Below are positions 52,452 to 60,699 of a stretch of DNA of 64,000 bases, in pieces. Source of the DNA: a virus; IMG/VR virus record IMGVR_UViG_3300043775_002437, positions 1-64,000 of that record, one strand, 5' to 3'. The notes under the pieces were generated by a model. The model ran no database searches. It was not told where the DNA came from and saw only the letters and a list, made by a program, of their open reading frames with translations. Both the position numbers and the translations under genes were made by a program. Each line of letters begins with the position of its first letter. The stretch's first letter is position 1.

Positions 52452-53167
52452 TAATGAATTAGCGACCAATTACCAGAATGGTCTTCAACCAACGCTGTAT
52501 TAGATTCAACCCAATCACCAGAATTCATATATTCAATACCATCAATAACTCTGATTTCAGCTTTATGTATGTGTCCACAAATAACACCATCAAAATTCAA
52601 CGACTTTGAATGCGATACCATATGGTTTTCAAAATCACCAATGAAATTAGTTGCACTCTTTACAGAACTTTTTATTCTTTTTGACAATGAAAAATATTCC
52701 TTACCCCTAAATGCTCGGTATTTGTTATACCACTTGTTTAACCAAAGTGTTAAATCATAACCAATAGAACCAATCTTGGCCAACCATTTCATTTCGTTAA
52801 CAAAAACATCAAAGATATCACCATGCAGCACTAAATACTTCTTTCCATTCAAAGCATATAGTTCATAATTCTCAATAATCTTTATATTACCTAAACTCAT
52901 TGGTATAAAATCATGTAAAAAATCATCATGATTCCCTCTAATCCATAAAACTTTAGTCTTATAAGCCTTTTTCATTATCTTTCTAACACATCTCATGTGT
53001 TCTTGCGACCAAGAGTTACCTCTTTTTAAAGCCCATCCATCAATAATGTCACCATTCAATATCAATGTCTCACATTTAATCTCCTCCAAAAATCTAGATA
53101 TGTCCTCTGTCCTAGAATAAGTTGAACCTAAATGTAAATCCGAAATTATAACCGTTCTATAATTCAT
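52448..53167 (-). CDS. LpxH-like metallophosphoesterase
   Basis: 239 residues. Metal motifs VIISDLHLGS, LNGDIIDGW, IRGNHDDFL, LHGDIFD and CGHIHKAEI are complete, and the spacing resembles UDP-2,3-diacylglucosamine hydrolases. It may hydrolyse a nucleotide-lipid or other diphosphate. It overlaps the upstream glycosyltransferase stop (ATGA), so the two work in one unit on the envelope. The start at 53167 is preferred over a TTG two codons upstream. Confidence 0.75.
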   Translation of the reverse strand: MNYRTVIISDLHLGSTYSRTEDISRFLEEIKCETLILNGDIIDGWALKRGNSWSQEHMRCVRKIMKKAYKTKVLWIRGNHDDFLHDFIPMSLGNIKIIENYELYALNGKKYLVLHGDIFDVFVNEMKWLAKIGSIGYDLTLWLNKWYNKYRAFRGKEYFSLSKRIKSSVKSATNFIGDFENHMVSHSKSLNFDGVICGHIHKAEIRVIDGIEYMNSGDWVESNTALVEDHSGNWSLIHY

Positions 53168-53859
53168 AACCAATAACCAACGTCTTTTTTAAAATACTCT
53201 TTGTTATTCTTCTTTATTGTATTGTTTATGAAATATTTTATCATATTTATCACTCCCAATTTTTTAAAACGTCTATCATCAGTATATGTGTATTCATTTA
53301 AAATAACATATCTTTCTGGGTTTATTTCTTTGCTTAGAAAATAATCTTCACAATGCATAAGTGATTCATCAAAACCACCAATCTTGAAAAACATATCTTT
53401 ATTTATCATCATGTAAGACCCAACAACAAATGGTTTATCTAATTTTGATAAATAGAAAATTATATTACAAAAACTATAAACAATCTTTATCTTTAAATTG
53501 TTTTCAATATTTAATAAACAACCCAATAAATCAGCTCTCTTTTTTTTGAAAACTTTTAAAGAATCTAAAATTAATGTTGTGTTTTTAAAATAAGTGTCCG
53601 AATCTAAAAACAATAAAATTTCACCTTCAGCCTCTAAAGCACCAAGATTCCTTCCAACAGATGGCAAACCACCTTTTATTATTTTTAAATTGGGTAATAA
53701 ATCAAAATAAGAATTTATAATTTTGATTGTATTGTCAGTCGATTCAGCGTCAGCTATGATTACCTCCACATTTTGTGGTAAATTCTGTTCAACTAAACAA
53801 TCTAATAACTTACCTATGTATCTTTCTTCGTTTTTACAAGGTATAACAATTGATAACAT
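53164..53859 (-). CDS. Family GT2 glycosyltransferase
   Basis: 231 residues. LSIVIPCKNEERYIGKLLDCL, ADAESTDNT and ILLFLDSDTYF are the GT2 substrate motifs, and HCEDYFL is a further acidic triplet. The start at 53859 is chosen because the promoter box lies just upstream; the ATGs at 53889 and 53868 are before or too close to it. The C-terminus overlaps the LpxH-like gene. Confidence 0.75.
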   Translation of the reverse strand: MLSIVIPCKNEERYIGKLLDCLVEQNLPQNVEVIIADAESTDNTIKIINSYFDLLPNLKIIKGGLPSVGRNLGALEAEGEILLFLDSDTYFKNTTLILDSLKVFKKKRADLLGCLLNIENNLKIKIVYSFCNIIFYLSKLDKPFVVGSYMMINKDMFFKIGGFDESLMHCEDYFLSKEINPERYVILNEYTYTDDRRFKKLGVINMIKYFINNTIKKNNKEYFKKDVGYWL

Positions 53860-53870
53860 TATTTCCATAC

Positions 53871-53880
53871 CTATAAATAG
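53871..53880 (-). promoter_or_regulatory. Late-type promoter box variant (CTATTTATAG, minus strand)
   Basis: 11 bases upstream of the chosen glycosyltransferase start; both ends differ from the core ATATTTATAA. Confidence 0.45.
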
Positions 53881-53930
53881 ATAATTCATAGGTAATATGA
53901 TGTTAACAAATTGTCAAATTTATTTAAAGA

Positions 53931-54317
53931 TTATTTATTTTTGTTCTTCTCCATAAGTTCGTTCAATAACTTTTTCATGGCTCCATGGTCATCCAATATA
54001 ACCTTATACTTTTCAGTCCTAGACCCATCAATATCATCCCATGCAATATTGCAATTAGGACATTGATAATAACCGTTCTGTCCAGTAAAATCATAATCAC
54101 CGTCTGATGGTTCAATATAAATTAAATGACTGAACCTTCTAGGGTTCTCTGGTGTCCAATTATATAACCTTTTAGCTTGATTCAATAAATCCTCTTCATT
54201 TAACGTAGGGTAATTACTTTTTAATGCATCCATTGCATCACCTTTGTCCCATGAATGTCCACACTCTGGACAATTACCACTTGCGTTTTCTTCTGTTATT
54301 TTATATTTTTCCACCAT
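53931..54317 (-). CDS. Zinc-ribbon hypothetical protein
   Basis: 128 residues. Two CPxC pairs (NCPECGHSW near residue 15 and YQCPNCNIAW near residue 85) could bind one or two zinc ions. The middle has RRFSHLIYIEPSDGDYDF. It overlaps the upstream gene by 17 bases. No family recognised. Confidence 0.55.
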   Translation of the reverse strand: MVEKYKITEENASGNCPECGHSWDKGDAMDALKSNYPTLNEEDLLNQAKRLYNWTPENPRRFSHLIYIEPSDGDYDFTGQNGYYQCPNCNIAWDDIDGSRTEKYKVILDDHGAMKKLLNELMEKNKNK

Positions 54318-54804
54318 TATCTATTATTTTATCTAAATTCTTTTTAACATATGTTTCACAAAAATCTAACACTGCTTCATATATTGTTTCTTTTTTTGTC
54401 ACCTCCCTCGCACCGCTGCCATACTCAGCAAACGTTGCACATTCATTGAACCACATTCTATGTGTGTTTACATCTTTGAACTTTTCAATAGTGCTGAAAT
54501 AACCCATTCCCTCAATACATTCAACAGCATACATTAACAAATCCCAGTTATCTTTAAAATTTATTTCTTTGTCATCGTAACGTTTACCGTTTATAAGATG
54601 CCATTTTTCGTGTTCATGCAAATAAAAAGCTTCATGAGTTTCTGGGTCACAAAATGCCAATATAAGAGTTTGCTTCATTTTAAACTCCATCTCAATTTTA
54701 TAATCTTCCCATGTTTTAATCTTCAAATCAATCTTAAAATCAATAGGTTTTGTTTTTCGATTTCTATGATAAGCATCCCAATCATTAATACATTTTAAAT
54801 CCAT
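54301..54804 (-). CDS. Hypothetical protein
   Basis: 167 residues with many aromatic and acidic residues (HEAFYLHEHEKWHLINGKRYDDKEI). HEHEKWH may form a metal-binding cluster, but no known motif is complete. The C-terminal half is helical. Transcribed from a host-type promoter. Confidence 0.45.
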   Translation of the reverse strand: MDLKCINDWDAYHRNRKTKPIDFKIDLKIKTWEDYKIEMEFKMKQTLILAFCDPETHEAFYLHEHEKWHLINGKRYDDKEINFKDNWDLLMYAVECIEGMGYFSTIEKFKDVNTHRMWFNECATFAEYGSGAREVTKKETIYEAVLDFCETYVKKNLDKIIDNGGKI

Positions 54805-54819
54805 ATACTTTATTTTTCC

Positions 54820-54850
54820 CTAATATACTCTATTATTTTAACAAAACAAA
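54820..54850 (-). promoter_or_regulatory. Host-type promoter (minus strand)
   Basis: TTTG (54847-54850), exactly 19 bases, TATATTAG (54820-54827, one mismatch); 15 bases to the start at 54804. Confidence 0.5.
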
Positions 54851-54869
54851 CACTTATATTAATATTTAT

Positions 54870-54879
54870 ATATTTATAA
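54870..54879 (+). promoter_or_regulatory. Late-type promoter box ATATTTATAA
   Basis: Perfect core motif, 12 bases before the ATG at 54892. Confidence 0.6.
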
Positions 54880-54891
54880 AATAAAAAACTT

Positions 54892-56013
54892 ATGGTTAAT
54901 ATTAAAAAACTAATAAAAGAATCACTTAGAAAAAACTTTAATATGTTAGAAGCCAAATCTGATTTTGACTCTAGTATGTCTGACGTTTTTAAAACAATGT
55001 TTAAGATTGCTAAAGCACAAGAAATGTATGGTCCTAACTCTGATGTAGATGATAATGTTAAACAATATTTTGATAGTGAATATGAAGGTCAAGCAGTATT
55101 ACCAATATTAATTTCACCACGTGGTGACGCAAGATTGGGAACTAATACTGTATCTGCTGCTAATAATAAAAAAAATGATAAAATAGGTTTTATTAGAAAA
55201 AACGCTAGTTACATGTGGTTTAATATTATGGCTAATAGAGGTATCGAACACAGTCTTAACACTAACGGACCACTTGGGTCAGCCAATGAACCTAGAGATA
55301 ATTTTGCTATTACTAGAAAAGGTTTACAATCAGCTGACGATAATTCTGTTATTAAAACAAGTAGCGGTAGAAAATTTTCAAAAGAAACTGAATACCTACA
55401 AGATAACCAAAAATTAGTTAGTTTTATATATGGAATTAAAGATTCAAAATTAAAACAAAATATTATTAATTTAATAAATGATAAAGGGTTAGATGGTGTT
55501 GTTGACGTAGATTATGATGTGCCTGGTTCTCCAGCTTCAGATGCAATAATAAAAGCTTATTTGATTTATGGTGAAATGATATTGGATTACGTTATTATTA
55601 ATACCCCTGGTTTTGATGCATATACATCATATGGTGATGCCAAAAATACTGATTCTTACCAACAAATGTCTGCTGACCCAGAAAGAAAAAAACAAAAATT
55701 AAGAATGGATTTCAGAACCGCATATAAACAAAAAGTAGGTAAAGAACCATCCGAAGAAGAAATAAAAACTTTCTTACAATCAGATTCAGAAAACGCAGAA
55801 CAATATTTACAAAACAATGATATCAAAAAAGGTGAAAGAGATTTAATTAGTCTTAGAAATGAACCAGATTTCGATATTAGCTCATTATCAGATAAAGATA
55901 AAAGAAGATATAGAACTTACCAAGACTTAGTTAGAAAACAAGAACGTGGTCAAGAACTAACAAATGATGAAAAACGAGAGTTTAGAACTTTAAGTGCTAA
56001 ATTTAAAAAATAA
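54892..56013 (+). CDS. Hypothetical protein with capsid-targeting-like tag
   Basis: 373 residues. VNIKKLIKESLRKNFNMLEAKSDFD gives two (L/I)-x-E sites: I-K-E at residues 8-10 and a later M-L-E. The body is mixed and unrecognised, with a helical, charged C-terminus. The tag and promoter suggest a late, possibly packaged protein. Confidence 0.55.
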   Translation: MVNIKKLIKESLRKNFNMLEAKSDFDSSMSDVFKTMFKIAKAQEMYGPNSDVDDNVKQYFDSEYEGQAVLPILISPRGDARLGTNTVSAANNKKNDKIGFIRKNASYMWFNIMANRGIEHSLNTNGPLGSANEPRDNFAITRKGLQSADDNSVIKTSSGRKFSKETEYLQDNQKLVSFIYGIKDSKLKQNIINLINDKGLDGVVDVDYDVPGSPASDAIIKAYLIYGEMILDYVIINTPGFDAYTSYGDAKNTDSYQQMSADPERKKQKLRMDFRTAYKQKVGKEPSEEEIKTFLQSDSENAEQYLQNNDIKKGERDLISLRNEPDFDISSLSDKDKRRYRTYQDLVRKQERGQELTNDEKREFRTLSAKFKK

Positions 56014-56039
56014 AAAAAGGGGTTGCAAAACCCCTTTTT
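56014..56039. terminator. Bidirectional terminator
   Basis: An 11-bp stem (AAAAAGGGGTT with AACCCCTTTTT) with a GCAA tetraloop between convergent genes. Confidence 0.85.
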
Positions 56040-56043
56040 TATT

Positions 56044-57267
56044 TTAAAACGGTAAATCATCTTCAATAAACTCACCCAATGGATTTGGTAAACTATCATG
56101 GAAAACATTCATACACTCTTTCTTAAAACCTTCTTCATACTTTTTAATATCTTTGTTAAACTCATCTAAATATGCGTTAACCTCGTCATACAATTCTTTT
56201 GGTGCGTCACAGTTGCCATAACCTCTAAACTGATTTATAAATAATGTTTTTTCTGAATCCATCATATTTAATTTAGGTCTATTCCATTGAATTCCATACC
56301 TTAAATCTAACGTGTACTGACCAATAGATAATATAGAACATGTACCATTGTTTACTTGTGGTCCATATGTACCAACACAATGACTTTGTTTCTTACCCTC
56401 AGAAATTAAATCATGATTTGTTTTAAGAATCTGATAATTAGAAAAAGCAGCAAAATCTAAATAAACCGTTTTGTTTGATAACATCGATAACGGTTCAAAC
56501 TCTAATATCACATCAATGTGTTTTTTATACAACATGTCATGAAACTGTTTAATCCTTTTCGCTTTCCATGCACAATTTATTTTCTCACCAAAAGATTGAG
56601 CAAATCTACATGTGTCATAAATTAAATGGTTTTTAAAAAATTCTGGCGTTAGTTTATCTAAGTTTATAAACAAATGCTTATACTGCTTCCAAAGAAACTT
56701 TATATTATCATTTTCCTTAATAGCAATATCCAAAACTTTTGCAACATTATGGTTAACACCATATACATGCTTTATTAATTTTTCCTTGTTAAATAACTTC
56801 TTCTTGTTAATGGTTGTCAACGTTAATGAATAACAACTAGTAACATCTAAAGCATTTCGCAACCAACCAAATTTATTAATAAAATGTTCTCTAACTTTCC
56901 AATTGGTAAACGCATTAAAGTTTGCAACAGTCAACGGTTTCATAAGACCATTAAGTTTAAAGTAAAAAGATTTGGTCTCATGTTTATATATGAAGATATG
57001 GTTCGTCTTATTACGTCTATACATAATATTGTTTTTTGAAAAACTAATATTGTTGGTAAATGAAACAATTCTAAAATCTTTGTTGGGATATTCAAACAAC
57101 CAAATAGTATTCTCACTGTATCCGTCTCTATTAGCATTCTCAAATATGATTCTGGCTTTTTGTTTGTCTTGCTTGTAGATATCAACCAATCTATCCCTTT
57201 TTACATTATTAACATCTTTATGCAATAACGTACTAGTAAACTCACTTTGTTCTTTTTTGTTTTTCAT
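56044..57267 (-). CDS. PcfJ-like protein
   Basis: 407 residues. The C-terminal part has LISEGKKQSHCVGTYGPQVNNGTCSILSIG and TLDLRYGIQWNRPKLNMM, plus FINQFRGYGNCDAP, a PcfJ-like pattern (H-C-V-G-x-Y followed by an I-x-Q-x-x-G-x-x-N-like segment). PcfJ proteins are frequent in plasmids and phages, without a settled role. The N-terminal half has no clear motif. Preceded by a host-type promoter. Confidence 0.65.
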   Translation of the reverse strand: MKNKKEQSEFTSTLLHKDVNNVKRDRLVDIYKQDKQKARIIFENANRDGYSENTIWLFEYPNKDFRIVSFTNNISFSKNNIMYRRNKTNHIFIYKHETKSFYFKLNGLMKPLTVANFNAFTNWKVREHFINKFGWLRNALDVTSCYSLTLTTINKKKLFNKEKLIKHVYGVNHNVAKVLDIAIKENDNIKFLWKQYKHLFINLDKLTPEFFKNHLIYDTCRFAQSFGEKINCAWKAKRIKQFHDMLYKKHIDVILEFEPLSMLSNKTVYLDFAAFSNYQILKTNHDLISEGKKQSHCVGTYGPQVNNGTCSILSIGQYTLDLRYGIQWNRPKLNMMDSEKTLFINQFRGYGNCDAPKELYDEVNAYLDEFNKDIKKYEEGFKKECMNVFHDSLPNPLGEFIEDDLPF

Positions 57268-57287
57268 GATAAATTTATTTTAAAACA

Positions 57288-57319
57288 CAAATGTAAAAAA
57301 CTTTTTTCTAATAAACAAA
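57288..57319 (-). promoter_or_regulatory. Host-type promoter (minus strand)
   Basis: TTTG (57316-57319), exactly 20 bases, TACATTTG (57288-57295); 20 bases to the start at 57267. The -33 end overlaps the end of the next gene upstream. Confidence 0.65.
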
Positions 57320-57967
57320 TACTGATGAAGATTTTTTTAATAATCCATACCCATCAATAATCGCTTTGTCTTCATGCAGCATAGGAACCAACCTTAATTC
57401 ACCCCTACATTCTTCACCACCAACAACACATTCCTCATCAACCGCAATTGTAATCTTAAATCCATCCTTAACACAGTTAATAAATAATCTATTGTGTATC
57501 TGCTCTAAGTATCTTGAATCAACCCAGTTATAATTATGGTCGTGTGGTGGCCCCTCATTATATACCCAACCAATTTGGTCTGGCGTGGCAATTAATTTTA
57601 AAACTTCAGCTTCATAAAAAAGTCCACCGTTCTCATCAATAACTTTCCATCTCTCCTCTTCATCCATAAACAATCCGTTTACTTCATGTATAACACCGTT
57701 AACGTAAAATAAATCGCTTATGTTTAATAACTCATTTGAAACAATAACTGGCAGCAAAGGATATAAACTACCACCATGATATTTTTCATCAATACCATAT
57801 AAACCATACATAAATCCCAATGAATCATCAGAGATAGAATCAACCCAATAAAAATCTTCTTTTGTTGTAGGTGGGGTAGAGCTTAAAGAAACAATAGTGT
57901 CATGCTTTAAAACAATATTCTTATCAACGATAAATCTTAAATCATACTCTTTAATTTTGAACTCCAT
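57308..57967 (-). CDS. Hypothetical protein
   Basis: 219 residues, beta-rich and acidic (FKITIAVDEECVVGGEECRGELRLVP, GIDEKYHGGSLYPLLPVIV). A start at 57967 is chosen; a TTG six codons earlier is in the track-length frame but has no good context. No family recognised. Confidence 0.5.
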   Translation of the reverse strand: MEFKIKEYDLRFIVDKNIVLKHDTIVSLSSTPPTTKEDFYWVDSISDDSLGFMYGLYGIDEKYHGGSLYPLLPVIVSNELLNISDLFYVNGVIHEVNGLFMDEEERWKVIDENGGLFYEAEVLKLIATPDQIGWVYNEGPPHDHNYNWVDSRYLEQIHNRLFINCVKDGFKITIAVDEECVVGGEECRGELRLVPMLHEDKAIIDGYGLLKKSSSVFVY

Positions 57968-57982
57968 AATAAATGTTTTTAT

Positions 57983-58014
57983 CAAAACTACACACTAATT
58001 TATTATATTACAAG
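57983..58014 (-). promoter_or_regulatory. Host-type promoter (minus strand)
   Basis: CTTG (58011-58014), exactly 20 bases, TAGTTTTG (57983-57990); 15 bases to the start at 57967. Confidence 0.65.
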
Positions 58015-58024
58015 TTTTTTTAAA

Positions 58025-58843
58025 TTATTTTTGTAATCCCTTATAAATGTCGTTTTTTAATTTTTTATAACTTTTCTCATCAGCTGTTAAAGGTTTAAGA
58101 GAAAATAACTCAACAATAAAACTATATAAATCATTTTCACTCTTAAATAATTTAGCAGCTTTTATATCTTCCATATGTTCTACAACACCAAAATACATAG
58201 CATCAGCTTTATTATATGCTGTTAAATTCTCAATAAACCACCACAACCATTTCTGCTTGTTCGCATCTTTACCAAAAACTTTTCTAATAATCGTAATTAA
58301 AGTAGATATGTTTGCTGTATATTCATGCTGAGATTTTAAATACTTATCATAACTTTTATCATACTCACTCTTAGGGTCTCCTTTACTTAACGCAAATTTA
58401 CTACCACTAGGCTCAGCACCCTTCTTATCATAATACTTATTGAACACATGCTTATCCCTAACCAATGGGTCCATAGCGTGAACCAACTCATGATTAAGCA
58501 AAGCTGAAAAAGTATTGGCATCATAATCAAAAAACGCCAAATTTAACAATACTGTATCTGTAATTGTATCCATCCTACCAGCACCAACATCTTTACCATC
58601 ATTATATAACCCAACATCAATATTTAACGGTTTACCAGCATTATCTTTTAATTTAAAATAATCTTTAAATGCTATCAAAGGATTATTATAAGACCTATTT
58701 AATGTCTTCTGCTTATAATCATCCAAATTAGTTTTTATTAAATCAAATAATACCCCAAATTTCTGAATCACATCGTTAGGTATCTCAATAGTACCTTCGT
58801 CCAATAAACTTTCCCTTAATAATGTCTTTATAATATTTTTCAT
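58025..58843 (-). CDS. Zinc metallopeptidase-like protein with capsid-targeting-like tag
   Basis: 272 residues. LLNHELVHAMDPLVRDKH is an HExxH motif with nearby acidic and basic residues. The N-terminus KNIIKTLLRESLLDEGT carries the L-R-E tag (residues 9-11) and a second L-D-E. The C-terminal half is helical. With the peptidase at 43164, this makes two tagged metallopeptidases, which suggests delivery into the host or a head-maturation role. Perfect late box upstream. Confidence 0.65.
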   Translation of the reverse strand: MKNIIKTLLRESLLDEGTIEIPNDVIQKFGVLFDLIKTNLDDYKQKTLNRSYNNPLIAFKDYFKLKDNAGKPLNIDVGLYNDGKDVGAGRMDTITDTVLLNLAFFDYDANTFSALLNHELVHAMDPLVRDKHVFNKYYDKKGAEPSGSKFALSKGDPKSEYDKSYDKYLKSQHEYTANISTLITIIRKVFGKDANKQKWLWWFIENLTAYNKADAMYFGVVEHMEDIKAAKLFKSENDLYSFIVELFSLKPLTADEKSYKKLKNDIYKGLQK

Positions 58844-58857
58844 TTAATTAATTTTAT

Positions 58858-58867
58858 TTATAAATAT
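58858..58867 (-). promoter_or_regulatory. Late-type promoter box ATATTTATAA (minus strand)
   Basis: Perfect core motif, 14 bases upstream of the metallopeptidase start. Confidence 0.6.
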
Positions 58868-58913
58868 TGACTTATTTTAATACAGACCATAATATTAAAT
58901 AAAACGTTTTATT

Positions 58914-59591
58914 ATGGAAATTTTATTCGATGGAAAAAATAATAGATTTATTAACGATAAACTTAAAAATGTTATCATAGATGAATATGTTAATACCGAA
59001 GCCCTTAAAAAAGACTTAACGGAAAAATATAATATAACATCATCCATCCTAAATAAAATATTAAAAAACTCAACAAAACTATATTGCAACTGCTTAATCT
59101 GTGGTCAAAATGATATTAATAAATTTAAAAAAGATAATAAGAAAAAATGCAAAGACTGCATCAATAAAGACTCTTCTGTAAGATACCAAAAACTATCCGA
59201 CATAGATAAAAAAAAATATCTTATAAGACAACATAAATGGGTTAAAAATAATATCATTAAATGTAGAATACTGTCAGCAAAACATAGAGCCAAAAAAAAA
59301 GACCTTAACTTCGATATAGATGAAGACTTTATAAACAACCTACTAATAGAACAAAATTATAAATGCAAATATAGCGGCCAGATTCTTGACATATCATCCG
59401 TAGGTTCACAAGATACTAAAATGAATATATACGGACTCTCTATTGATAGAATAGATTCTAAAAAAGGATACACAAAAGATAACGTGGTCCTTGTTGCGTC
59501 AATTGTTAACACTATGAAAAATGAACTTACAGAAGCAGATTTCCTAGCGTTTATAAAAACCCTATATGACTATAATTTTAAAAACGACTAA
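58914..59591 (+). CDS. HNH endonuclease
   Basis: 225 residues. CLICGQND and KKCKDCINK give zinc pairs near residue 60-80, and YKCKYSGQIL, then GLSIDRIDSKKGYTKDNVVLV, is the HNH core of a homing-type or mobile endonuclease. Basic throughout. Last gene before the repeat-rich early region. It is a candidate mobile element inserted near the tandem repeats. Confidence 0.75.
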   Translation: MEILFDGKNNRFINDKLKNVIIDEYVNTEALKKDLTEKYNITSSILNKILKNSTKLYCNCLICGQNDINKFKKDNKKKCKDCINKDSSVRYQKLSDIDKKKYLIRQHKWVKNNIIKCRILSAKHRAKKKDLNFDIDEDFINNLLIEQNYKCKYSGQILDISSVGSQDTKMNIYGLSIDRIDSKKGYTKDNVVLVASIVNTMKNELTEADFLAFIKTLYDYNFKND

Positions 59592-59646
59592 CTCCTTTTT
59601 TTTTGCTGCAACTTTTTCCGAAAAAAATTTTTTTAAAATAGGGGGT
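59592..59646. repeat. Direct repeat copy 1
   Basis: Starts CTCCTTTTTTTTTG, then CTGCAACTTTTTCCGAAA and long A and T runs, ending ATAGGGGGT. It immediately follows the HNH stop and is joined head-to-tail with copy 2. Confidence 0.75.
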
Positions 59647-59700
59647 CTCCTTTTTTTGTTGCAACTTTTTCCAGAAAAAAATTTTTTTAAATAAGGGGTC
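59647..59700. repeat. Direct repeat copy 2
   Basis: Starts CTCCTTTTTTTG, then TTGCAACTTTTTCCAGAAA, ending AAGGGGTC. Same order of elements as copy 1 with a few substitutions and length changes; a weaker third block follows to about 59745. No gene lies in 59592-59984. Confidence 0.75.
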
Positions 59701-59775
59701 CTAAAAATAAAGTCAAAAAATTTTCCCAAAAAAAATTTCGTGAACAGCATCAAGCCCCACATACACCCAACATAC

Positions 59776-59838
59776 GGGAGGGCTAACGGAGGGGGGTTAC
59801 AAGGAGGGGGTACATAGGGAGGACTGCCGTATAGGGGG
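59776..59838 (+). other. G-rich tract with spaced G-runs (G-quadruplex candidate)
   Basis: Runs of GGG, GGG, GGGGGG, GGGGG, GGG and GGGGG occur within 63 bases on the plus strand, with GGAGGGGG(G/T)TAC-type units about 14 bases apart. It stands out in a strongly AT-rich genome. It may be an origin, packaging or regulatory site. Confidence 0.55.
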
Positions 59839-59875
59839 TAATTAGCCGTTTTAAGCAACTTTCTATTAAAAGTAA

Positions 59876-59931
59876 TATCTTTGTATACCTAACAACAAAA
59901 ACACGTCTTAAAACTAATTAAAACGTGTTTT
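59876..59931 (+). ncRNA. Candidate short transcript with hairpin terminator
   Basis: TATCTTTG at 59876-59883 matches the -7 box, with no clear -33 box. A 9-bp inverted repeat, AAAACACGT (59898-59906) with ACGTGTTTT (59923-59931), loop 16, could end a short RNA. No ORF lies in between. Confidence 0.3.
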
Positions 59932-59958
59932 GTAATTAAAAATGTATAGGCAAAAAAA

Positions 59959-59978
59959 AAAGTACCTTTCGGTACTTT
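59959..59978 (-). terminator. Terminator after the 194-residue gene
   Basis: An 8-bp stem (AAAGTACC with GGTACTTT), loop TTTC; T-run on the minus strand. Confidence 0.8.
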
Positions 59979-59984
59979 CTTTTG

Positions 59985-60569
59985 TTATAGTGTCAATCCT
60001 TGCATTTTAAATTCGCCTTGCTGAAAGATGAAAGTTTTATATTTGCTTTGCTTAAAGTCGCAAAGTTTTTTGATTTTGTTTTGTACGATTGTCAATTCTT
60101 TGCTTTTCGTTTCTTTGTATTCGACTGCTTCCAAAACACGTTTTTTAACTACTAAACCAAACACATGAATTTCGTTTGTTTCGTTATGTACTTTAATACC
60201 TTTTGCAAGGTGCGTATAAGCCTCAATTTGGGCTTGTGAACGTACTATTGTACTATCTTTTTCAGCCAATAATTTTGCTTTCGTTTCTGGGTTAGATAAT
60301 CTTTTTTCAAGGCTTGAAAAAAGGTTATTGTAAGCCAAAGTAATTAAGTCGATAGAATAAGTTTTTTCCAACTTTTCAAAGATAGTAGTTTGATTTGCTT
60401 GTAATGAATTAAAATCATTCATTAAACAATTTTCGTAACTAATACCACTAACGATAAGTTGTTTACTTAATTCGCCTTGTGCGTTTCTATATGTAGTACC
60501 TACAAAGGTTGTACCTTTGATTGTTTTACCTACTGCTACTACGTTGTTGTTTTGTGTTTGCGTTTTCAT
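59985..60569 (-). CDS. Hypothetical protein (early region)
   Basis: 194 residues. N-terminus with GKTIKGTTFVGTTYRNAQGELSK, helical middle, and C-terminus KKRVLEAVEYKETKSKELTIVQ. No family recognised. Transcribed toward the repeats from a promoter flanked by AAAGTTATTAAC operators, so probably an early, regulated gene. Confidence 0.55.
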   Translation of the reverse strand: MKTQTQNNNVVAVGKTIKGTTFVGTTYRNAQGELSKQLIVSGISYENCLMNDFNSLQANQTTIFEKLEKTYSIDLITLAYNNLFSSLEKRLSNPETKAKLLAEKDSTIVRSQAQIEAYTHLAKGIKVHNETNEIHVFGLVVKKRVLEAVEYKETKSKELTIVQNKIKKLCDFKQSKYKTFIFQQGEFKMQGLTL

Positions 60570-60601
60570 AATTTAAAAGTTTTAATGATTAATAACTTTG
60601 A

Positions 60602-60632
60602 CAAAGTTACACATTAAATTGACTATTGCAAC
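60602..60632 (-). promoter_or_regulatory. Host-type promoter (minus strand)
   Basis: GTTG (60629-60632), exactly 19 bases, TAACTTTG (60602-60609); 32 bases to the start at 60569. An operator copy overlaps downstream. Confidence 0.6.
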
Positions 60633-60699
60633 AAAAAATTAAAAATAATTCACTCAAAGTTATTAACAATAAAAAAAATTGAATTGTTAATAACTTTTG

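Noticed and set aside
51822-59591. The two HNH genes as parts of introns or inteins
   Set aside because: Neither is inside another gene and no split coding frame or intron-like flank is seen. They are better read as free-standing.
59562-59858. A minus-strand open frame with many prolines across the repeats and G-rich tract
   Set aside because: It is generated by the G- and T-runs of the repeats, has low-complexity composition, no promoter and no plausible domain, and lies opposite the HNH gene end.
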